Shown: piece by piece, positions 58,601-60,720 of the stretch
Layout of the letters: every line of letters begins with the position of its first letter
Numbering within the stretch: position 1 is the first letter of the stretch
Origin: Acanthaster planci
Lineage: Eukaryota; Echinodermata; Asteroidea; Valvatida; Acanthasteridae
Direction: 5' to 3'
DNA length: 64,000 nucleotides
Assembly: GCF_001949145.1 (NCBI RefSeq)
Contig: NW_019091579.1
Span: 56,965 to 120,964 of the forward strand
Made by a program: the position numbers and the translations under genes
Notes under the pieces: generated by a model
What the model was told of the DNA's origin: nothing
Database searches by the model: none
What the model saw: only the letters and a program-made list of their open reading frames with translations

Positions 58601-59229
58601 GTTTTAATATCAAACCAAATAAAGAAAAAATAACTGTGATAGCATTCATTATAAGGAAATCAACCAGGTTTCATTTTTTCAGTGACTCCAAATTTATCTT
58701 ACAATAATGAAACTGCCATTATTCACAAATTAGTACGAGCGAATTTGTCGATATACAGGAAATATCTCGATTACAACTGTAAGGGCACAGTCTACCACAA
58801 GGCATGAAGCTCATTTTTGGAAGTTGCAGGTTCCAACATGTGAAGCAATGCAGTAAAAGTTGTCAAGAAAGGTAAACTTTCATGGATGAATTATGTCCAC
58901 CTACAAACAAAACATTTTTAAAAATTTCGTTTCATATAAAAAAGTGTCTCATTTTTCACTTTCCTCTCAATTTACGTTACAATTTGAAAATCACATTTCA
59001 GTCTCCGAACAAGGAAGCAGGTCAATGTGATATTTATCAGAGATATCTTTACATTTACGACTGCAGTGGTAAAATTCATTCATATCTTTTTTTTTATTTG
59101 TTTTTGCTCAAGCCCTGACTGAAAGCTGTGCCCATAAAAATTTCAAAAGCAAGAGAAAAGAAACAAAAACAACTTTGACTTACTCAAGACGACTGCTGCT
59201 AGGGGAACCCAAGCCAAACGCTGAACCAT
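4390..59229 (-). CDS. Secreted fibrinogen-related (FReD) lectin, five exons
   Basis: Join on the minus strand of 59229-59184, 45433-45188, 42521-42370, 32585-32279 and 4688-4390. The lengths 46+246+152+307+299 sum to 1050 nt, giving 349 residues plus stop. Every junction has GT donor and AG acceptor and the phases match (1, 1, 0, 1). Residues 1-25 look like a signal peptide with a plausible cleavage after EVSA. Residues 26-97 are a Cys-containing region I do not recognise. Residues about 100-349 form a fibrinogen C-terminal domain, with VFQRRQDGSVNF, GFGNLTGEFWLGN, a DRDND calcium site at 273-277 and the Cys284/Cys297 pair around GGWWFNKC, followed by SNLNG. N-glycosylation sequons lie at N76, N111, N159 and N173. 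Such domains in invertebrate FREPs and in ficolins bind acetylated sugars outside the cell and often act in innate recognition; that role here is inferred from the family. No collagen or coiled coil is visible. The introns (13.7, 2.7, 9.8 and 27.6 kb) are loaded with transposons. Confidence 0.87.
5025..5715. repeat. Dispersed repeat R1, copy 1
   Basis: Matches segments at about 22195-22860 and 25740-26410. Shared words include TTAGAGCGTCCTG, CTCGAATNGAGTGAATTTT and CCCNAAAAGGGGTG with TATCTGCAAA. The copies differ by scattered substitutions, so they are old. No coding signal was seen. Confidence 0.7.
5890..7560. repeat. Dispersed repeat R2, copy 1
   Basis: Collinear with about 28065-29600 and, for its second half, with 30703-31322. 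Shared words include TTGTAATTCCTTAGGT, CGATCGGCTA, ATATGAATATCTGAAGCACT and CTTTGATCAAAACTTCC-like stretches. It contains a short hairpin at 7276-7300 with CATGGAGGAA arms. R1 and R2 sit in the same order here and at 25.7-29.6 kb, so a longer block was duplicated. Confidence 0.72.
7276..7300. repeat. Short perfect hairpin inside repeat R2
   Basis: CATGGAGGAA, a 5-nt loop, then TTCCTCCATG: ten-base perfect arms. The same hairpin recurs at about 29416 and 31132 in the other R2 copies, with a slightly different loop. Confidence 0.75.
7663..7914 (+). pseudogene. Gag-like N-terminal fragment of DIRS-like element II
   Basis: 83 codons starting MSEQDRKHSYRQ, with KFKCEGNQQQFQHCEKNL-type motif and an acidic/basic helix ending LTEAKKAL. 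The motif around NQQQFQ corresponds to the phase after the coiled coil in DIRS/Ngaro gag proteins. One missing base near 7910 shifts the frame just before the conserved RQKL motif, which a solo LTR then interrupts at 7930. Confidence 0.6.
7930..8512 (+). mobile_element. Solo LTR inserted in the DIRS-like gag region
   Basis: About 583 bp flanked by the direct repeat AAGCT (7925-7929 and 8513-8517), a 5-bp target-site duplication. It starts TGTAGCG. It contains a TATA-like TATATAAG at 8333-8340 and AATAAA at 8461-8466, giving the U3-R-U5 layout of an LTR. Leaving it out brings together the two halves of the gag-like reading, evidence that it arrived after the DIRS element. No internal retroelement region remains. 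Its family is not identified; the 3' end does not show the usual CA. Confidence 0.68.
8513..8930 (+). pseudogene. Gag-like C-terminal part with CCHC zinc knuckle, DIRS-like element II
   Basis: After the LTR the frame gives KLIRIADRTELGWGVV and EDSKDEKRIIKAEKAAA, parallel to the same stretch of element I at 765-890. A stop at about 8681 is followed in another frame by RICFHCGLQGHIRATC at 8789-8830, a perfect CX2CX4HX4C knuckle. Such knuckles bind nucleic acid in gag proteins. Confidence 0.75.
8938..9720 (+). pseudogene. Reverse transcriptase of DIRS-like element II, multiply frameshifted
   Basis: Motifs in order in changing frames: VQGRLNRCLPYW, FVTDVIDSGYKIPLVF, LRHPNQFIPHSK, the bend to VSQVLDKNQYFF, SFMYIDDGLIIS (catalytic YIDDG at 9540-9554) and TLILGGFVSS. 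They are typical of DIRS RTs. At least four frame changes or stops lie between them. Confidence 0.75.
9730..10257 (+). pseudogene. RNase H region of DIRS-like element II
   Basis: A 175-codon open stretch with ARVTGQIISNFCDELS, RWYSDNSNVPRILERGS (the D-N of the RNase H active site), PEWVPRNINHIADSISR and SIDRFASSDNFKIPRFNSR. The HIADSISR and DRFAS motifs mark the end of the RNase H domain in tyrosine-recombinase retroelements. It is the longest intact piece of this element. Confidence 0.82.
10860..11094 (+). pseudogene. Tyrosine recombinase fragment of DIRS-like element II
   Basis: The frame from 10900 reads LFICVISYAGFLRFDDLIHI and FHLASSKTDQFRQGADI. The Arg of GFLRFDD (codon 10954-10956) fits the first catalytic Arg of the phage-type recombinase family, and SSKTDQFRQG is characteristic of DIRS and Ngaro recombinases. 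The downstream HxxR and Tyr motifs are not visible, so the domain is truncated. Confidence 0.75.
11225..11935. repeat. Dispersed repeat R5 (blocks s1 and s2)
   Basis: Block s1 (about 11255-11355, containing GCTTGGGCTTTGACTTTGCT) recurs at 19648-19750. Block s2 (about 11370-11930, containing CTTTGAAAACTGATGTTT) recurs at 59745-60270. The copies are diverged but collinear within blocks. It starts about 130 bp after the recombinase fragment and might be part of that element's terminal repeat, which I cannot confirm. Confidence 0.6.
11936..13090. other. Stretch without recognised gene
   Basis: Contains short chance open frames on both strands. At about 12690-12800 two diverged direct repeats of about 60 bp share the words GTTTTTAC, GGGGG and AATTTATT. 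No coding signal was recognised. Confidence 0.35.
13091..13190. repeat. 16-bp minisatellite, left array
   Basis: Repeats of GGGGACGACTTGACCC and variants, about five or six units, some separated by extra bases. A related but distinct 16-bp unit is arranged in the opposite orientation at 13375-13500. Confidence 0.7.
13183..13250. repeat. Hairpin between the two minisatellites
   Basis: CTCGAG, AAAGATCGTAT and AGCGC occur in order on the left and as inverse complement on the right (GCGCT, ATACGATCTTT, CTCGAG), with a GC-rich centre. The arms are about 26 bp with small mismatches. Confidence 0.75.
13375..13500. repeat. 16-bp minisatellite, right array
   Basis: About seven units of TCGCCCCATCCCCAC plus one variable base. 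On the minus strand it reads GGGGCGANGTGGGGAT, resembling the left array's unit. The low-complexity Gly-Asp open frame over it is a by-product of the repeat. Confidence 0.85.
14090..14515 (+). other. Exon-like frame, possible zinc-finger transposon relic
   Basis: The frame from 14137 gives PPEFLKRLNAANKRKLHED and a Ser-rich acidic stretch. A shifted frame gives AWCVACNVRLY and FITRHGKCVKHVKDKL, with Cys and His spacing reminiscent of a BED or C2H2 finger. It ends GGAG|GTAAGCTG, a donor-like site at about 14502. A stop codon lies within the finger. I cannot assign it to a family. Confidence 0.25.
15151..15405 (-). other. Exon-like frame with Cys pairs
   Basis: Minus strand, after a possible acceptor CTGCAG (about 15405), reads VTLQDPCFSLSGTECVICNK and then RCDIEPPERHNLCPKC. 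The CX2C...CX2C pattern suggests a zinc-binding segment. It continues to a stop at 15151. It is not recognised and may be a host exon or a transposon fragment. Confidence 0.25.
16021..16190 (+). other. Broken exon-like frame
   Basis: After TTTCAG at about 16030 the frame gives MEYQEAYEMFNRDSD, a stop, then RPGNHDYVKDRSTVRDYEYE. The charged Tyr-rich composition looks protein-like but a stop interrupts it. It lies just before the 29-bp array. Confidence 0.18.
16261..17101. repeat. 29-bp tandem repeat array containing an assembly gap
   Basis: Unit GAAGAGAAGGTGTTGCATAG plus GCAGTCTGT (29 bp), about five copies left and six right of a run of 513 n (16405-16917). Variants include CAATCTGT, GTGGCAT and one shortened unit. 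The open frames running through it exist only because the gap has no stops. Confidence 0.95.
18139..18378 (+). other. Unrecognised Ser/Thr- and acid-rich open frame
   Basis: 80 codons starting MLKCWLKRDYPELCSHKPF and ending GQDDSVGDDF. The composition resembles the acidic C-terminus of a real protein. No acceptor site or homologous domain was recognised. Confidence 0.2.
18380..19329. other. Stretch without recognised gene
   Basis: AT-rich sequence with only short open frames. Nothing recognised. Confidence 0.3.
19330..19800. repeat. Dispersed repeat R5 (blocks s3, s4 and s1)
   Basis: Block s3 (19360-19470, containing AGTTAACTGCAA, GCTAGGATATTACT, CTTGTCCGGCTAAGC) recurs at 60510-60620. Block s1 (19648-19750) recurs at 11255-11355. 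The block order differs from the other two sites in an overlapping way. Confidence 0.65.
19807..22966. repeat. Tandem duplication unit A in intron 4
   Basis: Head-to-tail with unit B (22967-26524). Both begin GGACACCAG after TCT, include AGGTTTCTTTTGACCC, TGTAATAGGAATCTGCAGGT and CACAACAACCT, and end TTGCGATGTGCGGGTGATTCT or similar. Unit A has a single n at 21468, beyond which about 350 bp are unique to A before the copies realign at AGGCCATGAAGTTAATTAG (21821). Confidence 0.85.
21821..22051 (-). other. Exon-like frame conserved in unit A
   Basis: A 71-codon frame with GKCIHQCNPARAITRRFV and SWSQPRCCFDAYTDDAKTS. The copy in unit B (25395-25676) keeps the frame, with about eight residue changes over 71. 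In unit A a TAG lies just upstream where B is open. A donor-like GAG|GTTAGT lies inside both. Not recognised. Confidence 0.25.
22967..26524. repeat. Tandem duplication unit B in intron 4
   Basis: Second copy of the block above, about 0.4 kb longer because 24628-25379 (about 750 bp) replaces the 350-bp unique part of unit A. Both copies contain one R1 repeat and one copy of the GGGCGGGAAACGCGACGACA segment R3. Confidence 0.85.
25395..25676 (-). other. Exon-like frame conserved in unit B
   Basis: 93 codons starting MKRVQISFRPNGIITQWYK, continuing as in unit A. It lies about 60-350 bp from an R1 repeat, as does the last lectin exon at 4390-4688, but the protein sequences are not similar. The coding status is uncertain. 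Confidence 0.28.
26525..28064. other. Stretch without recognised gene
   Basis: Contains a GA-rich run at 26822-26850 and a T-run at 27437. Open frames at 27552-27761 and 27785-27997 have no recognisable motif. No gene recognised. Confidence 0.3.
28065..29600. repeat. Dispersed repeat R2, copy 2
   Basis: Collinear with 5890-7560. It is followed directly by repeat R3 (29600-29790) and the terminal-inverted-repeat element R4. Confidence 0.72.
29909..30191. mobile_element. R4 terminal-inverted-repeat element, copy 1
   Basis: A 283-bp segment bounded by AAGGTCGTAAGCGC on the left and its exact inverse complement GCGCTTACGACCTT on the right. Further copies are at 31623-31904, 49412-49638 and 50968-51244. 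Similarity extends a little beyond the inverted repeats on one side, so the true ends are uncertain. It looks like a non-autonomous DNA element. Confidence 0.6.
30585..30681 (-). pseudogene. Partial duplicate of FReD exon 4 (possible alternative exon)
   Basis: The minus strand codes FNITGEQYTLHVGDYDKIQ then RLPVCDVATCLSVG and ends G|GTACGTAAAC, matching the last 98 nt of exon 4 with the same donor and phase. I count 13 nucleotide differences, 11 of them replacing amino acids. The reading frame is open and the donor is intact. One change creates an N-I-T glycosylation sequon. The copy begins at an assembly 'n' (30682), so its acceptor and first two thirds are absent from the sequence given. 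It is either a truncated relic or a real alternative exon cut by an assembly join. Confidence 0.75.
30703..32376. repeat. Tandem duplication unit C2 (reaches into lectin exon 4)
   Basis: Second copy of the 1.68-kb block. Its right end lies inside exon 4, whose complete form (32279-32585) continues beyond the duplicated part. Confidence 0.9.
31623..31904. mobile_element. R4 terminal-inverted-repeat element, copy 2
   Basis: A duplicate of copy 1 within unit C2. The left end has one mismatch (AAGGCCGTAAGCGC); the right end is GCGCTTACGACCTT. Confidence 0.6.
32279..32585 (-). CDS. FReD lectin exon 4 (core of fibrinogen domain)
   Basis: The acceptor TCGTTGCAG is followed by VFQRRQDGSVNFTRSW, then EYRDGFGNLTGEFWLGN, a hallmark of the fibrinogen domain. 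The exon codes residues 149-250 plus the first base of 251 and ends AGCTG|GTACGTAA. Near its end is an insertion carrying a close cysteine pair (PVCDVETCQ, Cys242 and Cys247) before the usual AGDAF motif. The last 98 nt of this exon and about 1.6 kb of the following intron are duplicated at 29000-30681. Confidence 0.92.
32586..37080. other. Intron 3 stretch, mostly without recognised features
   Basis: 32.6-34.5 kb is AT-rich with nothing recognised. 34.55-35.35 kb is GC-richer, with short open frames on both strands and repeated GTTCG/CGAAC words; no family recognised. At 36215-36740 the minus strand has two adjoining frames (one with TICVRGMCFQFHDGVFPYDL) that look protein-like but are interrupted. 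No gene is called. Confidence 0.3.
37081..38559 (+). other. Region before the Ngaro-like element, possible 5' part
   Basis: Open frames at 37555-37785 and 37782-37997 (plus strand) have no motif I can name. A CA microsatellite lies at 38093-38111. Position just upstream of the Ngaro-like RT suggests these could be remains of its gag, but no zinc knuckle was found. Confidence 0.25.
38560..39960 (+). mobile_element. Ngaro-like retrotransposon fragment (RT and RNase H)
   Basis: The RT begins with LELARGRIAG (about 38700), then LRVSPIGLIPKKQPG, YASTDDATCVIKRIGSGC, VDIKSEFKIIPLHPDDHQLL and FETFSTAVEWIA. The catalytic region near 39115-39140 is frameshifted, with an HYDF-like remnant where Y/LDDF is expected. 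Next come GFQSICNALGI and KKTEGPTTC-like codons in shifted frames, then RNase H motifs TDAAGSLG (39607-39630) and HVPGC..ILADNLSRQ (39882-39930). The motif set is that of Ngaro elements, relatives of DIRS with a tyrosine recombinase. No recombinase domain was seen downstream. It is antisense to the lectin gene, in intron 3. Confidence 0.78.
38722..39216 (+). pseudogene. Reverse transcriptase fragment of the Ngaro-like element
   Basis: 164 codons open. It starts at MLDFRVSPIGLIPKK, only the first ATG in the frame and inside the RT domain. It includes the DIKSEF motif (first catalytic Asp) and the SSHAIFETFSTAVEW helix. A frameshift at about 39110 breaks the palm before the catalytic pair of Asp. 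Confidence 0.78.
39961..40956. other. Stretch without recognised gene
   Basis: A possible end of the Ngaro-like element lies here but no terminal repeat was recognised. A poly-T run is at 40584-40593 and a poly-G run at 40656. Confidence 0.25.
40957..41093. mobile_element. Short fold-back element (137 bp)
   Basis: Left arm ATTAGCCTTGTAGAAGTATG continuing to GGCGCT; the right arm is its inverse complement with a few mismatches, giving arms of about 42 bp around a short centre. This is typical of a miniature inverted-repeat transposon. No target-site duplication is obvious. Confidence 0.75.
41094..42369. other. Intron 3, AT-rich stretch without recognised features
   Basis: No open frame over 60 codons and no repeat recognised by eye. 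Confidence 0.4.
42370..42521 (-). CDS. FReD lectin exon 3 (start of fibrinogen domain)
   Basis: The acceptor CCCTGTAG and donor ATT|GTAAGTAT are both close to consensus. The exon codes residues 98-148, beginning PADCQEWLDAGYNTSDVYTI and containing GLQVYCDM. This is the usual opening of a FReD: the first conserved Cys pair (102, 131) and the V-Y-T-I-Y-P motif. It ends GGWI in phase 0, which reads on to VFQRRQDG in exon 4. The normal glycine-rich GGGWT turn is altered, with extra residues RWMGLQ before GGWI. Confidence 0.9.
42522..44341. other. Intron 2, left part, no recognised features
   Basis: Short open frames only (for example 42807-43010 and 43981-44187, plus strand) without recognisable motifs. 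Confidence 0.35.
44342..44640. mobile_element. Long fold-back MITE-like element (299 bp)
   Basis: ATCCGACTACCCACCGCTAC at the left end and its near-perfect inverse complement at the right end. Pairing continues through CTTATAAGTAGGGCTTGCAC and on past GGTTGGTAT for about 95 bp per arm, leaving a centre of about 100 bp. The arms differ at only a few positions in the first 48, so the element is young or conserved. It has no coding capacity. Confidence 0.9.
44641..45187. other. Intron 2, right part, no recognised features
   Basis: Nothing recognised between the fold-back element and exon 2. Confidence 0.35.
45188..45433 (-). CDS. FReD lectin exon 2 (Cys-containing N-terminal region)
   Basis: The acceptor follows a long T-rich tract ending AAAG and the donor is CCTG|GTAAGC. 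The exon codes residues 16-97: the end of the signal peptide, then a region with HCYFG, EDHCSC and FGCP. It has four cysteines (28, 54, 56, 96) and one sequon (N76-F-T). It links signal peptide to FReD without the collagen or coiled-coil stalk seen in ficolins and many FREPs. I do not recognise this segment as a named domain. Confidence 0.85.
45434..46329. other. Intron 1, left part, no recognised features
   Basis: Only short frames and an A-rich run next to the exon 2 acceptor. Nothing else recognised. Confidence 0.35.
46330..47425 (-). mobile_element. Non-LTR (CR1/jockey-type) LINE reverse transcriptase fragment
   Basis: Minus strand, in broken frames: VNDAKGGPLLAKRF and FVTASKNK region, then ATCPDGLSLTVLKECARQIV and HIFNLYVRTQELLLHWPKAN (RT fingers: the xPDGL motif and the W.xANVVP motif), then FPKAFDSVPLIHKLKSFGFH (first catalytic Asp) and LLGWLRSYLQQSS, ending near STGPCVG (usually PQGSVLGP). 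The catalytic FADD box and the 3' end are not recognisable. It is in the same orientation as the lectin gene, in intron 1. Confidence 0.75.
47618..47893 (+). pseudogene. Gag relic of a third DIRS/Ngaro-like element
   Basis: FKDYFDHKFSTLTILETKDN then, after a frameshift at about 47740, NQFQF-like codons, LELILDNVKVALIKTVDADG and AIESIREIEEIIHERKQKD. The layout (coiled-coil start, FQF motif, acidic helix ending in ERKQK) parallels the gag-like parts of elements I and II. Nothing of the RT follows. Confidence 0.5.
47894..48836. other. Stretch without recognised gene
   Basis: T/G homopolymers at about 48150-48175 and 48580. Nothing recognised otherwise. Confidence 0.3.
48837..49638 (+). mobile_element. 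Penelope-like element, internally deleted copy
   Basis: Collinear with 49853-50400 and then 50935-51194, but lacking the 0.53 kb in between (50401-50934). That piece holds the RT fingers of the second copy. Both copies share PSNWNPQ and FNLNLES codons before the break and CSEHIGCPEEG codons after it. The copy ends at a single n (49639) inside a T-run. Confidence 0.65.
49412..49638. mobile_element. R4 terminal-inverted-repeat element, copy 3 (truncated)
   Basis: Starts AAGGTCGTA and shares the central TTTTAGTAA, TTTTTACTAAATAGAGTGTG and GGGAACATT stretches, in inverse orientation to copies 1 and 2. It is cut at the n at 49639. Confidence 0.55.
50968..51244. mobile_element. R4 terminal-inverted-repeat element, copy 4
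   Basis: Starts AAGGTTGTA and ends GCGCTTACGACCTT, with a single n at 51195. It lies in inverse orientation to copies 1 and 2. Its right end overlaps a 34-bp palindrome. Confidence 0.55.
51215..51248. repeat. Perfect 34-bp palindrome
   Basis: GCAAAAGGTCGTAAGCG followed directly by its exact inverse complement, with no loop. It joins two R4 end sequences tail to tail. Confidence 0.9.
51901..53705. other. Intron 1 stretch without recognised features
   Basis: Short open frames only, AT-rich. Nothing recognised. Confidence 0.35.
53706..53834. mobile_element. Short fold-back element (129 bp)
   Basis: Left end ACAGCATGGTTT and AGTAGTGGGAATTACT; right end is the inverse complement (AGTAATTCCCACTA and AAACCATGCTGT) with a spacer difference. 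The arms flank a GC-rich centre. Confidence 0.75.
53835..55430. other. Intron 1 stretch without recognised features
   Basis: A small hairpin lies at about 54906-54932 (ATCGCTGAAGGT / ACCTTCAGCGAT). GGGGTACC-containing words repeat at 55331-55410. No gene recognised. Confidence 0.35.
55431..56320. repeat. 54-bp tandem repeat array containing an assembly gap
   Basis: Unit of 54 bp starting TTCAAATTTCCATGGTCGGG. The first starts are at 55431 and 55485. About 3.5 units are seen left and two diverged units right of a run of 603 n (55622-56224). Because 54 is a multiple of three, all frames stay open and give an 18-residue periodic translation; this alone is not evidence of coding. Confidence 0.95.
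56648..57589. mobile_element. Non-autonomous DNA transposon-like element (0.94 kb)
   Basis: CACTGTAAAACCCAAG at the left end and CTTAGGTTTTACAGTG at the right end are inverse complements with one mismatch over 16 bp. The interior has many GTGTTTA/TAAACAC words on both strands and no long frame. No target-site duplication was clear. Confidence 0.7.
57590..59183. other. Intron 1, right part, no recognised features
   Basis: A plus-strand frame at 57924-58196 has no recognised motif. Nothing else seen up to exon 1. Confidence 0.3.
59184..59229 (-). CDS. FReD lectin exon 1 (start codon and signal peptide)
   Basis: The exon codes MVQRLAWVPLAAVVL plus the first base of codon 16 and ends at a strong donor, A|GTAAGTC. 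The ATG at 59229 has A at -3 and G at +4. It is the first ATG after an in-frame TGA at 59304-59302, so the start is well supported. Residues 7-20 of the spliced protein are hydrophobic, as in a secretory signal. No clear TATA box was seen upstream, so the transcription start is unknown. Confidence 0.82.
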
Positions 59230-59740
59230 CTTGGCCAAATGGGTGTTGTGCCTGATGGCAATGGCGTAGACTGAGACTTTGAAATAGCCAGGTAGAAGTC
59301 GTCACGGTTCTTCTGTTCACTCTGAGATGTCTACTGATTGAGGGTACACTGAAGTCTCTGAAGTCATTCCTAATGCGTCCAAGCCCGATCGTGTCTGGAT
59401 CCGCACTAGGGCCAGGTGTCAGGGTCTCGGGTAGTTATAGTTTGGAGTGGGTGCTGGACGAAATTCGACTGCGTAGCAAAATTTCATTATGGCAATTTAT
59501 CATCACGTGTCATTATGAGCTTCAAAGAACCCATGAAATTATGCGAGTGGAGGGCCATCCCATAATTGAACATGTGGCAAATGCGCCATTTCATGTACAT
59601 TTTATAATGTGTGAAAGCTCCCTTAATTAGGAGACACCAATTCAACCGTATACAGCCAGTAAATGACAAGCCGTTTAATTGATCACATCTAAAGGGCACG
59701 AACTCTCCAAAAGTGCAGCATTGCGGAGGAAAGGGTTTAC
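59230..59740 (-). promoter_or_regulatory. 5' flank of the lectin gene (leader and presumed promoter region)
   Basis: The minus strand just upstream of the ATG has an in-frame stop at 59304-59302 and no other ATG in between, so it is presumably untranslated leader. No TATA box or named factor site was identified. The promoter is inferred from position only. Confidence 0.3.
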
Positions 59741-60720
59741 AAAGTTGGAACGTGGTGGAAGGACACAGAAGGAGTTTGAACTGACCAGCCATTAACAACA
59801 AGGAGGCCCCTTTGAACCCTTGATCATCGCTGCAATTCTTTGCTTGTAATCTGCATCCTTAAAACTTTGGGTACTGAAGTATAAGAAATGGAATATATAT
59901 CTTTGTTCGTATTTTTGTGATCTCAAAGCAGCATGCGTGCTCGCGCAGTTGCTTGTGTTATGCCGTGTGCCCTAAATGATCATGAGCAGTTGTTGCCCTT
60001 CTCAGACGTTTTTTTCTGGAGATGTTTTGGAAATAAAAGATTTTGTGTTTTATTTGAATAATTTTTTTACGACCGCATTTACACGAAAGTGTATTTTATT
60101 GGATTTCACAACCACTCCTTGTGATGAAATGGCGCATTTTGTCAAATTGTGTACTTAGCTTTCAAGTGGTGGTAAACATGTTGTTGGCGAGTCTTAGCCA
60201 TATTGGAGCCAAGTCTTTGAAAACTGATGTTTTGGAGGGACAGCACATAACATTACAAACATTACGTAGATAATGGAGCAGTGTGTCAAAGTCAGTGGCG
60301 TACGATATCCATCTGTTGGTGTGGGAGGGGCTTCAAAAGCAAACACACTTTGGGGCTCATTCAACATGATAATGCGGAGAATAGTCTATTTATATGATAA
60401 AGAAATATACCTAGTAGCCCCCCCCCCTCCACTGGATATGCCACTGGTCAAATTAACAAATTTTTACGATTGCAAAAGAAGAGTTCCTAGGGATTTTTCT
60501 TCTTCGGTTTCCTGGTCACAGCGACAAGTTGTAGTTAACTGCAAGCAAAACACCACAAGTGTCGCTAGGATATTACTAGCCCAACTTGTCCGGCTAAGCT
60601 TTTAGTAATAATCAGGTATTTGTGAAATGCTTTCTGCAGACTGAGGCTAGGGGCGTCGTTCATCGAGCAGTTCAGAGTTTACCTCCTTCTGTACCCTTCC
60701 TCCGTGGTTGTAAAAGGCCC
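59740..60720. repeat. Dispersed repeat R5 (blocks s2, s3 and s4)
   Basis: Block s2 (59745-60270) matches 11370-11930; block s3 (60510-60620) matches 19360-19470. A run of C at 60419-60427 lies between them. Confidence 0.65.
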
